DNA of 24,391 nt from a virus, in the IMG/VR virus record IMGVR_UViG_3300009084_000071, positions 1 to 24,391 of that record; one strand, 5' to 3'. The notes below the pieces were generated by a model that ran no database searches, was not told where the DNA came from, and saw nothing but the letters and a program-made list of their open reading frames with translations. Numbering within the stretch: the first letter of the stretch is position 1; each line of letters starts with the position of its first letter. The translations under genes were made by a program, and so were the position numbers. This document shows positions 7,057 through 15,835 of the stretch, piece by piece.

Positions 7057-7613
7057 CCTTTCTGGAAGACATCCGCCCGATTGTTGAAGAGGTTATGAAA
7101 ACCCTACAATCAGGATTCAGAAATGAGCAAGAAAAGCAGGGGCACAAACTGACTGGAAAGTTGGGAGATTCGATTGAATACGAAATATCTCAGGATGGAA
7201 AGGATGTAAAGGCTACTATGTATGCCGAAGACTACGGGGTATACGTGGAGCTTGGTGTATCGGCAAGCAAGATTCCATTTAGCGGCACCGGGGGCGGCGG
7301 CACGTCAAAGTACATTGAAGGGCTTATATCGTTTTGGGAGTTAAGAGGTCTATCAGGAAGGGAGGCAATAGGGGCCGCGTTCGCAACCGCACACGTACAC
7401 GCAAGGGAAGGCATGCCGTCAAACGCAAGTGCAAGGTTTTCATCAACGGGTGAAAGAACAGGTTTTGTCCGGGCGGTAGTTGAAAAGAACCTGGAAGGAA
7501 TCGGAAGGTTAATAGAAGACAAGTATGGCGCTGTTTTAGAATTACGATTTGCTGAAATGTTCAACCCTGAAAATACGGGATTAGACATTGGTGTAATAAA
7601 ATTAAGAGCATGA
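7053..7613 (+). CDS. HK97 gp10-like head-tail/tail-completion protein
   Basis: About 186 residues from the TTG at 7053, which overlaps the previous stop as TTGA. A GTG at 6999 would add 18 residues (RNCRANCRANC...) that read as a shadow of the preceding membrane helix, so I prefer the TTG. The segment TGKLGDSIEYEISQDG, then a strand, then YAEDYGVYVELGVSASKIPF follows the pattern of HK97 gp10-like proteins (TGxLxxSI... YAxxxExG). Those act at the head-tail junction or at tail completion in siphophages. Its place directly before the tape measure fits. It ends in an ATGA overlap with the tape-measure gene. Confidence 0.75.
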   Translation: MTFLEDIRPIVEEVMKTLQSGFRNEQEKQGHKLTGKLGDSIEYEISQDGKDVKATMYAEDYGVYVELGVSASKIPFSGTGGGGTSKYIEGLISFWELRGLSGREAIGAAFATAHVHAREGMPSNASARFSSTGERTGFVRAVVEKNLEGIGRLIEDKYGAVLELRFAEMFNPENTGLDIGVIKLRA

Positions 7614-10600
7614 GCAAAGTTATATTCGAACTTGTTGTCCAGGATGTCAATTTGTCCGCCGAACTTGTCAAGCAAAAGGCGTTAGTCAAGGACTTGGCCA
7701 AGGAACTGCTGGGTATAGAGAAGGGCACGGTAAAGGAAAGGGAACTTGCCGAACAAATCGGTAAAACAAGGGCCGAGATCATAAAGTTAACCGCCGAACA
7801 AAAAGCACTCAATAAGGAGTTTGCCGCCACGCAAGTACCTAAAGATTCTTTGGCGGGGCTTAGATTAGAGTATTCAAAACTTACCGATCAGATCACAAAA
7901 TTATCGAGGGCGGAAAGAGAGGCCGACTTCGGCAAAAGACTGATAGCGAACGCCAACGGCATAAAAGGCGAAATAAACAAAATCGAGGAAAGTGTAGGAA
8001 GATTTACGGGCAGTGTTGGAAATTACAAACAGGCCAGGCTTCAACTTGCCGACCTTATCACCGGTGGGTTAGCGACGGGGGGGATAGTGGTAGCGCTTTC
8101 GAAAGTTATTGAAATTACAAAAATCGGAATATCCGAAACAATAAAATACGAAAAGGCGCTGGATAGATTGCAGGCGCTCACCGGGATTACGGACAAAGAA
8201 TTAGAGGGATTCAAGCAGGTAGAAGAATCACTAAGGTCGATTCAGGTAAAGGGGGAAGAGATAGTAAACACCGGGACCGATATAACTAATGCGCTCACCT
8301 TGGTAGGTTCTGCCAGGCCTGAATTATTGAAAAGCGCCGAAGGATTAGGAGAGGTTACAAAGCAGGCAATAATATTACAAAAAGCATCTGGCGATAGCCT
8401 GGATGCGTCCGTAAAAGCCCTTACGACCACAATGGGGCAGTTCAACGCTGAGGCGGGGGATGCTGGAAAATTGGTAAATGAGTTAGCGGCAGGCGCAAAA
8501 GTTGGATCGGCTGAAATTCCAGATATTACACAAGCCTTAGCGCAATTTGGGGCGGTTGCTAAATTGACAAACGTTTCAACGTCGGAATCTATCGCCCTAA
8601 TTGAAACCTTGGCAAAGTCAAAAATTCCGATAGAACAAATTGGAACCCAGTCGAGAAACATACTTACCGACCTTGCCAGTGCCGAGGCTTTGCCCCGAAA
8701 AGCGCAGGCAGCGTTTGCTAAATTTGGAATTGACCCAAAGGTTTTAGCCGATCAAACATTAACACTCACTGAAAGGCTTACGGAACTGCAAAAGTTAAAA
8801 GGTGACATTCCCGCCCTAAAAGCAATTTTCGGAAAAGAAAATTTGCTGGGCGCGGCGGTTCTTTCAACGAATGTAGCCACACTCGAGGAGTTAAGGATGG
8901 GTATAATAAACACAAGCGAAGCGTTAGACCAAGCGGCTATTAATGCAGATAACACAAGCACGGCCCTTTTGAACCTCAAAAACAAGGCATTAAATCAACT
9001 ACAAAAAGATTTTCAAGACGGGTCCCCACTTATTAAGAGTTTCGCGGAAAGCCTTGGAAGCTTATCGGATAATGGGGTTTTGAGTTTTTTGTTGAAGTTC
9101 ACAAATCAACTCAGCTTAGCATTTAATGCGGTTCAGTTAATACGGAATCAAATAAAAATAGTTAGCGGTGAAGCAAGAACGAGCGGATTTTTAGGGTTTT
9201 TAAAAGGCGATATATTACCCGATGTCCAAAAGGCGACCTCGTTAGATTTTGAAACATCACTTGGAATACCTAACAAAGAAACATCTAAAAGCGTATTAGG
9301 GCTAACACCGGAAGAAAAAACGGCGGCGCTGTTAAAGAAGATAGAAGCCGAAGGGGACAACGTTTCAGAGAAAAACACTAAAAACGCAAAAAAGAAAAAG
9401 GAAGAAGATTTAGGAGCAATCGACTCTTTAAGGTCTTTGGAAAAAGCAGTAAGGGATATTACGGATCAGATAGAAAAAGCTCCTGCCGATGCTAAAATAC
9501 TCGATCCGCTCGTTGCGAAACTCGTATTTGCCGAGGCGCGGCTTAAGGCGTTCAAGTCGAGGTTAGATGAAATCAGAAATCCAGACAAAAGAAGTGAACA
9601 GGATCGGGCTAACGCGGGCTTTTCGGAGTTAGGTGATTCGCCCACGGTTGAGGTAGACCGAGCAAAGTCTATTTCTACTGAAATAATAGACGTCGAAAAA
9701 TCGACAGATGAACAGGTTTTAGAACTGCGCCGGTCGCTTACGGAAGCATCATTAGAGCTAACAAGAACCGAAGCGGCGGAAAAAAAACGACTTGCTGAGG
9801 AGGAAATAGCAAGGGATAAGGAACGAAGAAAACAGATATTTGATGCAGCCGTTGATTCGGCATATAGTATCGCCGGTGCATTAACCGACATTTCAATAGC
9901 CAAGCAACAGCAGGAACAAACATTACAGGAGCAAGCATTAGAGGCTGAGTTTCAAAAGAGACGAGACGCCGCAGCAGGTAACGCTCCGAAGTTGGTAAAG
10001 ATCGAAAAGGACTACCAAAAAAGAAAACTTGAACTCGAAAAACAATCCGCCGAAGAAAGGAGAAAGATAGCCCTCAAAGAGGCAATCATCCAAGGAGCGT
10101 TGGCAATTATAAAGGCCTTGGCAACGGGGAATTACTTCGCGGCAATCGCTGCCGGTATCGCAACCGCGTTACAAATCGCAGTGATAAATAAACAAACCTT
10201 CGCCAAGGGTGGCGCGGTTAAAAGCGGAACATTTGGCGGGAAGTCACACGCTCAGGGTGGTACACAAGGCCATTTTGATGATGGCACATTTGTTGAAGTT
10301 GAAAAGGATGAAGACTTTATAATATTAAACAAAGCGGCATCTTTTGAAAGGAAACGGCTTTCTAACTTAAATTCAAGATTCGGAGGTCGGAGATTCGCCG
10401 CTGGAGGGTCGCTGGACTTTACCCCTCAAATTGCGGTACCTTCGGCATCTCCTGGGACCACATTAGTTGTGACAGCACAAGCGGCGTTTACCGACGACCA
10501 GATCAGATTAATGGCCAGGGAGATAGCGACCCAAAACGCGATAGGAACTCGCCAGGCCATAGGCGAAGGATTGAACGACAACAACAGACTACAAGAACGC

Positions 10601-10633
10601 AAGGCCGCAGCGGCTATAAATTCAGTAATATGA
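7610..10633 (+). CDS. Tail tape measure protein (TP901 family)
   Basis: 1007 residues. The N-terminal 135 residues are coiled coil (KDLAKELLGIEKG... KLTAEQKALN). Residues about 170-380 form the TP901-type core, with an EKALDRLQALTGI opening, Ala-rich helices and a KIPIEQIGTQSRNIL segment. Residues about 590-820 are charged coiled coil rich in Glu, Lys and Arg. A hydrophobic stretch at about 824-860 (GALAIIKALATGNYFAAIAA) is typical of the segment used during DNA ejection. The C-terminus is Gly-rich (FAKGGAVKSGTFGGKSHAQG). The protein sets tail length; at the usual 0.15 nm per residue the tail would be about 150 nm. ATGA overlaps link it to both neighbours. Confidence 0.93.
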   Translation: MSKVIFELVVQDVNLSAELVKQKALVKDLAKELLGIEKGTVKERELAEQIGKTRAEIIKLTAEQKALNKEFAATQVPKDSLAGLRLEYSKLTDQITKLSRAEREADFGKRLIANANGIKGEINKIEESVGRFTGSVGNYKQARLQLADLITGGLATGGIVVALSKVIEITKIGISETIKYEKALDRLQALTGITDKELEGFKQVEESLRSIQVKGEEIVNTGTDITNALTLVGSARPELLKSAEGLGEVTKQAIILQKASGDSLDASVKALTTTMGQFNAEAGDAGKLVNELAAGAKVGSAEIPDITQALAQFGAVAKLTNVSTSESIALIETLAKSKIPIEQIGTQSRNILTDLASAEALPRKAQAAFAKFGIDPKVLADQTLTLTERLTELQKLKGDIPALKAIFGKENLLGAAVLSTNVATLEELRMGIINTSEALDQAAINADNTSTALLNLKNKALNQLQKDFQDGSPLIKSFAESLGSLSDNGVLSFLLKFTNQLSLAFNAVQLIRNQIKIVSGEARTSGFLGFLKGDILPDVQKATSLDFETSLGIPNKETSKSVLGLTPEEKTAALLKKIEAEGDNVSEKNTKNAKKKKEEDLGAIDSLRSLEKAVRDITDQIEKAPADAKILDPLVAKLVFAEARLKAFKSRLDEIRNPDKRSEQDRANAGFSELGDSPTVEVDRAKSISTEIIDVEKSTDEQVLELRRSLTEASLELTRTEAAEKKRLAEEEIARDKERRKQIFDAAVDSAYSIAGALTDISIAKQQQEQTLQEQALEAEFQKRRDAAAGNAPKLVKIEKDYQKRKLELEKQSAEERRKIALKEAIIQGALAIIKALATGNYFAAIAAGIATALQIAVINKQTFAKGGAVKSGTFGGKSHAQGGTQGHFDDGTFVEVEKDEDFIILNKAASFERKRLSNLNSRFGGRRFAAGGSLDFTPQIAVPSASPGTTLVVTAQAAFTDDQIRLMAREIATQNAIGTRQAIGEGLNDNNRLQERKAAAAINSVI

Positions 10634-12240
10634 CATTATTATCGAGTGAGCCGTCTTTGGTTGATCCGCTTGGAGTGAGTGAATGTTTGCCGTTTTGCGT
10701 GCTTGCAGACGATGCGGACGCTGTTTTGGTCGCCGGGAACGCGGCAAGTTTTAGCGCGATATTCACAGGTAGCGTATTGGCCAACGGCACCACGTTTAAA
10801 ATGTGGGGTTATGACTTCACAGTAAGTAACTTAACTATCTTCACATCAACGTCGTTCAAGATGACCGCAGATGCGGACGAGACGGCGATCAATTTTAAAA
10901 ATATGATTCAGTCTAACTTTATTTTTTTAAGGGAGATTGAATTTTATGCAACGGCAAGCAATACGGTAGGTGTACGGTGGAAAACATGCGGTCCGCAGCC
11001 GCGATTTGACGTTCCTAATTGGAGTTTTACAAATTTAACGGGCGTGACTGCATCTTTCACTCAGGGTGTTCTTGCCGAATTTTCAGAAGGATTTAAGCTT
11101 TTGTGGTCGCTAAATGACGGAACCAACAATTTTATGCCGTTCGAGTCAATAAATTCCCCAATTACGGGGTGTTCTATGCCTTCGGCCTATTGTTTTGATT
11201 TAATGTCAGTTGTTAAAAGTTTATTATATACCGTATTCCCTTCACTTTCATACAGCCTTTCGGGCGCAAGAGATCGGGATATTAAAAAAACCGTATACCT
11301 TTTGTACGGCCACACATTAAGGGTTGATTGCGTCCCGGTTCCTGGCACGATAAATATAGGCGGGCCTTACGTTGTTGCAAACTTAGCCTTCCCGGTTGAT
11401 GAGCCGTACGGAATGCGTAGATACTTTCCTGGGCATTCAGGTGGCTTACCTGGTAGTTATGTAGAATTTATGACAACACAGCCCAAAAAGTACAGGCTAT
11501 GCCAAAATTCAAATGCTTGGTTGTGGTTTTGGAACGCTTACGAATTGAACACTACTGTTAGATTCGACATAGTCACCAAGGCGGGACAATCAGCAAGAAA
11601 GGAGGTTAACGTAATAGAAAGCGCAGGTTCAGGAACATTTTTATCGGATATTAGGTACGTGAACGCCGCCCCTATTTTCCTGGAAGGTGTTTATACCCTT
11701 TTAACGATAGCGGTTGAGGACATTAACTATTTTGATGTCTATGTAGTAGAAGACAATGTTGGTCATGTGCAACTAACCGAGAAAATAAGGTACTACGTCG
11801 ATGAATGTTGTAATTCACAAGAGGTTTACTTCTTAACCCCTGCTGGCGGTATAGGGACTTTAATATTGCAGGATATTTCGGAGAAAGAAATAATCCAGGA
11901 TGGCAGCGAGATTCTTTTATCGGTGTCATGCGGTGGAACTTATGCTGAAAAACTTAGGTACGGTAATTCAAGTATTTCACAAGTTAAAAGTTATGAAAAG
12001 GTCATATTAAGAGCCAAAAGCCTTTACACGGATGAGTTAAGGGAATGGTACGCCGACTTTAAAAGGAGCCCTCAAAGATGGCTAAGAACCGTAGATAAAG
12101 GAGGAAACTACGTAGCGAGAAAGATCATTCCAGAAACGGGGGGGATTAAGGTTTTTAGAAAGGATGAAAACATAGAGATTATGATTACGTGTAGATTTGC
12201 ACAGGAAACCCCCGTTCAGAGTTCAACCGAACCGATATGA
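10630..12240 (+). CDS. Tail tip protein (distal-tail-like)
   Basis: 536 residues, beta-rich and full of aromatic residues, with an ATGA overlap at both ends. It begins SEPSLVDPLGVSECLPFCVL. A Cys pair sits in YVDECCNSQEVYFL at about residue 395. The C-terminal part (LRAKSLYTDELREWYADFKR... QRWLRTVDKGGN) has a helical stretch followed by strands. Its place directly after the tape measure is that of distal tail and tail-hub proteins, and similar proteins occur in Bacteroidota prophages. I cannot name the exact family. It probably forms part of the tail tip that closes the tube and carries fibres. Confidence 0.7.
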   Translation: MTLLSSEPSLVDPLGVSECLPFCVLADDADAVLVAGNAASFSAIFTGSVLANGTTFKMWGYDFTVSNLTIFTSTSFKMTADADETAINFKNMIQSNFIFLREIEFYATASNTVGVRWKTCGPQPRFDVPNWSFTNLTGVTASFTQGVLAEFSEGFKLLWSLNDGTNNFMPFESINSPITGCSMPSAYCFDLMSVVKSLLYTVFPSLSYSLSGARDRDIKKTVYLLYGHTLRVDCVPVPGTINIGGPYVVANLAFPVDEPYGMRRYFPGHSGGLPGSYVEFMTTQPKKYRLCQNSNAWLWFWNAYELNTTVRFDIVTKAGQSARKEVNVIESAGSGTFLSDIRYVNAAPIFLEGVYTLLTIAVEDINYFDVYVVEDNVGHVQLTEKIRYYVDECCNSQEVYFLTPAGGIGTLILQDISEKEIIQDGSEILLSVSCGGTYAEKLRYGNSSISQVKSYEKVILRAKSLYTDELREWYADFKRSPQRWLRTVDKGGNYVARKIIPETGGIKVFRKDENIEIMITCRFAQETPVQSSTEPI

Positions 12241-14885
12241 GTTGCACTATTATAAGGGTTGTTAACTTGCCCGACGAAACAAAGGCAAGGTTAGGGGTAA
12301 CGGATGTCGAGTTAGACTTGCCGGCTAATTTTTCATTGAGGCAGACTAAGGTAGCGTCCAAGTTGACTACCCTGAATCAGGTGGAGATTGATTCGATCAT
12401 AGGTTTTCAATTGCCGTCTACCCCAACAAACGACGCGGTTTTTGAACCGATGTACGGACCACTTTCGATAGATCAAAATAAGGTGGGCTTAGAAATTCAA
12501 GTGATAGAATCTTCCCACAGGCTACAATACGATTTTTTGAAAGTCATAAAATTCGATTCGAGTTGGGAGGTCCAAATTTTGAGAAGCGAGCAGCACTGGG
12601 CGGAATTGGCCAAGGTAAAAAAACTAAACTCTATTGACTTTGGAACATTTGTGTTTTCTAAAGTTAATGTAGATGCTCGCTTCCCGATCAACGCATGGAA
12701 TGTTGGACTTTCTCCGGTTCTTTTCCCTGTTGTGGATTTTGGCGATTGGGTAGATTTAAGTGAACCGAATCAGTTCACCGATCCTCCAGTTAAAAGCGTA
12801 AACTACGAAGACCTAAGACCCCTCGTGTCTTTTCCGTATGCTCTTTTTCAGGGTTTTTGTGAAATTGGATGGACGCTGGACTGCCCGCTTTTGATGACCG
12901 AAAGGTATCGAAGGGCATGGATGTATATTCTTTCAAGAACATTTTTTACCGAAAGCCGTGGTGGTGATTTAAAAATCATTGGCAGGATGAGCGTAGACTT
13001 TACGCCGAACAATATTTTCATTTTTGCTCTTTTGGGCTATAACGAAATTCTATACGATCCGGGCACAAACGCGCTTCTATACGTTCCGGGGCTTTATGGG
13101 ACATTTTATACAAATAATTTTCCATATAAGGCAGGTTTTAAATTTTGTATCAAAGGGAACTTCAAAAATAACACCGGGGCCGACTTTGTTATTGAAAGTC
13201 AGGTGTGGGAGTATAATATAGGAGATGTTCTTCCAGACGGAACAAGTCTGGCCGTGAACGACGAAAGGGTAACACTTTTGGCAGGGCAGACAAAGTTTAT
13301 TACTTTTTGCATTGACGTCGAGTTAAACCCGGGGCAAACGGGGTGGATGTCTATTTTTTCTTACAACACAGCCGGAACTCAGCAAAACTGGGCCGCTCAA
13401 CTTACCCTGCAAAAAGGGTACAACTTTTCAGTTGTCCCTACGCAAAAAACTTTTATCCGTGGGGACACGATTAATATAGGCTTGGCAGTAAGCCCCGAAG
13501 AAAACTACAACCTGCTAAACCTTTTTAAATCTTTAATTTTTCAATCTAACGGAAGGGTAGAAACTGATTGGAACACAAAAACCGTTTACGTAAAACCGCA
13601 GGCGGAAAGCAATGTCGATGGTGAGTATGTAGATTCTTACTACAACTCAAACGATACCGCGATTGAACTGAAAATAATTAAAGGTTCCGAAAAATTAACC
13701 GCTGTCAAGTCAACCGCAAAGAGGTACACTCGATTGCAGTGGCAGTCCGGAGATGCTTATATTGAAAGTTTGAATTTGGTTGAGCCGCCTAATTCAAGAA
13801 AAATAACAAACGGGAACGATCTGATAAACGAGATTGAAGAACTGATTGATCCTTTTTTTCAATCCACCGTCGAAATTCAGCCAGAAGGTGGCCTAAAGAA
13901 AGTGGCAAATAAAATACCGATTCCGTATTTACCTCGGATGTGGGATAATACGAATAATGAAATGTCCTACGACATAGGGCCACGTTTGTTATTTTCTTTC
14001 GGGTATGACAGGCAGGTAACAGATGTTCCGGCAACTACGGTAGATTTTGCTTTTTACTTCAACGGGTACGAAATAGCGGATGCGCTTATAGATTTTCCGT
14101 ACGCTACACAATTAGCTACAAAAATAGTTCTTGCCGCAACGATAAATGGAAATTTCGTCTTTGGCTATCAGTCAAATGACCTTTATTCATTTTTTTACAT
14201 GGGCTTGAGCCGGTACAATAAAGACGGGTACGAAATTGAAATATTGGCAATGGTATCCCCCGAAGAATTTGCCGCGTGGGGTTTCAGAACACCGTTTAAT
14301 GTTCCATTTAATGGTCGGCCGATGTTTCTTCCTGGTACGTATATTAGGGACTTCGCCGGATGCGAGGGGACGCCTACCCCGATGGGATTCTTTATTGACC
14401 CCCAAAAGTCGGCATGTTGTGATATCCCATGTGGGTGCAGGTTTAGGATATGTACCTACTATCAGGATTTTGGCACATTTATTACCCAGGCAACCCTCGA
14501 CGACCTTAAAATTTCCTCTTTCAAGATCGAAGGAATAGAATACATAACCACCCCTTTGACCTTTGGGATCATTAATTTTGTTGAATACTCCGGAAGTGGA
14601 TATATCACCAACTTAGTCGACACCCTAAACTCCGGAGGGTTCCCGTATTTCTCATTTGGGTACTCTAATAAGTTACACCCGGAAAAGGGGCTGCGGTATT
14701 TCACGATTAAAAACCCGGCTTGCTGGAGTTGGCAAATCGAAATAACCGATTCATCGGACGCCTTAGTTTACTTTTATTCCGATCTGGAACAGCAAACATC
14801 ATGGTTTGGCGCTCCTGCTGACTTCGGATATGGGACTGCTTTTATCGGCATCCCGGAAGGATGCATTGAAACAACAGAATATTAA
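12237..14885 (+). CDS. Large tail tip/hub protein
   Basis: 882 residues, coupled to the previous gene by ATGA. It is beta-rich throughout and lacks a recognisable lysozyme or peptidase motif. Residues 420-560 (RVETDWNTKTVYVKP through IEELIDPFFQSTVEI) and the IPIPYLPRMWDNTNN segment near 561 look like a conserved hub domain of Bacteroidota phages. A dense Cys cluster lies at C727, C728, C732, C734 and C739. The role is inferred from size, position and fold: a baseplate or tail-hub component that binds the tip and the fibres. It ends 3 bases before the nucleotidyltransferase-like gene, the last step of this chain. Confidence 0.7.
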   Translation: MSCTIIRVVNLPDETKARLGVTDVELDLPANFSLRQTKVASKLTTLNQVEIDSIIGFQLPSTPTNDAVFEPMYGPLSIDQNKVGLEIQVIESSHRLQYDFLKVIKFDSSWEVQILRSEQHWAELAKVKKLNSIDFGTFVFSKVNVDARFPINAWNVGLSPVLFPVVDFGDWVDLSEPNQFTDPPVKSVNYEDLRPLVSFPYALFQGFCEIGWTLDCPLLMTERYRRAWMYILSRTFFTESRGGDLKIIGRMSVDFTPNNIFIFALLGYNEILYDPGTNALLYVPGLYGTFYTNNFPYKAGFKFCIKGNFKNNTGADFVIESQVWEYNIGDVLPDGTSLAVNDERVTLLAGQTKFITFCIDVELNPGQTGWMSIFSYNTAGTQQNWAAQLTLQKGYNFSVVPTQKTFIRGDTINIGLAVSPEENYNLLNLFKSLIFQSNGRVETDWNTKTVYVKPQAESNVDGEYVDSYYNSNDTAIELKIIKGSEKLTAVKSTAKRYTRLQWQSGDAYIESLNLVEPPNSRKITNGNDLINEIEELIDPFFQSTVEIQPEGGLKKVANKIPIPYLPRMWDNTNNEMSYDIGPRLLFSFGYDRQVTDVPATTVDFAFYFNGYEIADALIDFPYATQLATKIVLAATINGNFVFGYQSNDLYSFFYMGLSRYNKDGYEIEILAMVSPEEFAAWGFRTPFNVPFNGRPMFLPGTYIRDFAGCEGTPTPMGFFIDPQKSACCDIPCGCRFRICTYYQDFGTFITQATLDDLKISSFKIEGIEYITTPLTFGIINFVEYSGSGYITNLVDTLNSGGFPYFSFGYSNKLHPEKGLRYFTIKNPACWSWQIEITDSSDALVYFYSDLEQQTSWFGAPADFGYGTAFIGIPEGCIETTEY

Positions 14886-15548
14886 ATGGAAGTATACGCT
14901 GAATTTATAAGGTTACACCCAAAATCGAAAGAGGTGTTTATTTTGAGCGATGAAAATCTGAAAAGATGGAGGTGGCATATTGAAAATATTAAAGCAATGC
15001 CCCATCTTGAACGGATTGAAATAAACGGTGCCCTGGCAAGGGATTGGGCGGACGCAAGGAAATTTTACGACTTTTCAGAATTGCCAAAATACATGAAAAC
15101 AAGATACTCAATCCTTTCGTCCCTTTTTCCTGACAGGCAGGTGTACGCTTGCGGAAGTAGGATAAACGGTGAATATGTAGAAGATTGGAGCGGGCCGGAA
15201 GTGGATGAAATGAGAGCACAATTAATGAAACAGGTTAAGAGGACAAGCGACTACGATTTTTTCATGGATATACCCCCTAAAGAACCGATACCCGAATGGG
15301 CTGATTTTGTTTTGCGAACTGAAAGAAAAATCGAAATACCAATGTGGGACTTTTCAAAACTTCCTGAAAGTGAATACGAAAACGTTAAAGAGTTATACGA
15401 GGCTCAGGATTGGAGTAAACTTATTTTGATTCACAACAAGTACCAACTTTCGTTTAATTCGTATTGCTGCGATGAAGCACCGGTTAAAAGATGGTACAAA
15501 TGGATAATAGATGGGATTAATGATAAAACAGAACCGGGAACGATTTGA
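14886..15548 (+). CDS. Nucleotidyltransferase-fold protein
   Basis: 220 residues with the ATG at 14886 right after the hub stop. The polymerase-beta/MNT nucleotidyltransferase signature is visible: VYACGSRINGEYVEDWSG with G90-S91, then TSDYDFFMDI with D122 and D124, then E150 in RKIEIPMW as a possible third carboxylate. The gap between GS and DxD is about 30 residues, longer than in minimal MNT domains, so an insertion is present. Such enzymes move AMP or other nucleotides to proteins, RNA or small molecules; the target here is unknown. It may be an accessory (moron) gene between tail and head modules, paired with the downstream HTH gene. Alternatively it is a phage-specific factor common in this lineage. 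Confidence 0.7.
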   Translation: MEVYAEFIRLHPKSKEVFILSDENLKRWRWHIENIKAMPHLERIEINGALARDWADARKFYDFSELPKYMKTRYSILSSLFPDRQVYACGSRINGEYVEDWSGPEVDEMRAQLMKQVKRTSDYDFFMDIPPKEPIPEWADFVLRTERKIEIPMWDFSKLPESEYENVKELYEAQDWSKLILIHNKYQLSFNSYCCDEAPVKRWYKWIIDGINDKTEPGTI

Positions 15549-15783
15549 GGTTATGGCATTGAGATTGGCCCATTATATGGAATGGTCGAAAGCCGACACA
15601 TACGAAGCGCTACCACCTAAGTACCGGCAGTACTTCGAAAGTCAGAAGTATGCAGATATCGTAATGCCTTTAATTAATTTCGATAGATTTAACGGTCACT
15701 CTATTAGGGGGTTAAGTAACAAATATGGTATATCAAAAAGTGAAATTTTCAGAAGGTTAAATAAAAGTTCGTCCCTTCAATAG
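15511..15783 (+). CDS. Small protein with C-terminal helix-turn-helix
   Basis: 90 residues from the ATG at 15511. ATGs at 15520 and 15553 are alternatives, and the last would remove the overlap with the upstream gene. The C-terminus HSIRGLSNKYGISKSEIFRR reads as a resolvase- or sigma-like helix-turn-helix. The N-terminal half is helical (RLAHYMEWSKADTYEALPPK). No HEPN RX4-6H motif is present, so it does not look like a HEPN toxin. It may act with the nucleotidyltransferase as partner or regulator. Its stop codon lies inside a hairpin (15771-15787). Confidence 0.6.
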   Translation: MGLMIKQNRERFEVMALRLAHYMEWSKADTYEALPPKYRQYFESQKYADIVMPLINFDRFNGHSIRGLSNKYGISKSEIFRRLNKSSSLQ

Positions 15784-15787
15784 GGAC
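15771..15787 (+). other. Hairpin over the stop codon, first of two
   Basis: GTCCCT at 15771-15776 pairs with AGGGAC at 15782-15787 around a 5-base loop that includes the TAG stop. No T tract follows, so it is not a classic terminator. It may stabilise the 3' end of the tail transcript. Confidence 0.5.
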
Positions 15788-15801
15788 ACTATCAATAAAT
15801 A

Positions 15802-15821
15802 AAGCGTATTTCCTTACGCTT
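15802..15821 (+). other. Hairpin in the gap before the head module
   Basis: AAGCGTA at 15802-15808 pairs with TACGCTT at 15815-15821 around a 6-base loop. No T tract follows. With the preceding hairpin it marks a boundary between the tail and head modules. It could be a weak terminator, an RNA processing signal or an operator near the candidate promoter. Confidence 0.45.
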
Positions 15822-15827
15822 CGGCCC

Positions 15828-15835
15828 TACGTTTG
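15828..15835 (+). promoter_or_regulatory. Candidate Bacteroidota -7 promoter element
   Basis: TACGTTTG matches the Bacteroidota -7 consensus TAnnTTTG exactly and lies in one of only three gaps longer than 40 bases. No good -33 TTTG stands about 20 bases upstream, so the match is partial. If real, transcription would begin near 15842, and the protease would start at the ATG at 15851 rather than at the TTG at 15833. Confidence 0.4.

Noticed and set aside
8242-8661. Antisense open frame inside the tape measure gene
   Set aside because: It is a shadow of the Ala-rich core; the + strand frame is clearly coding.
15511-15783. HEPN toxin partner for the nucleotidyltransferase
   Set aside because: No RX4-6H motif is present; only RLAH is seen. 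The visible feature is a helix-turn-helix.
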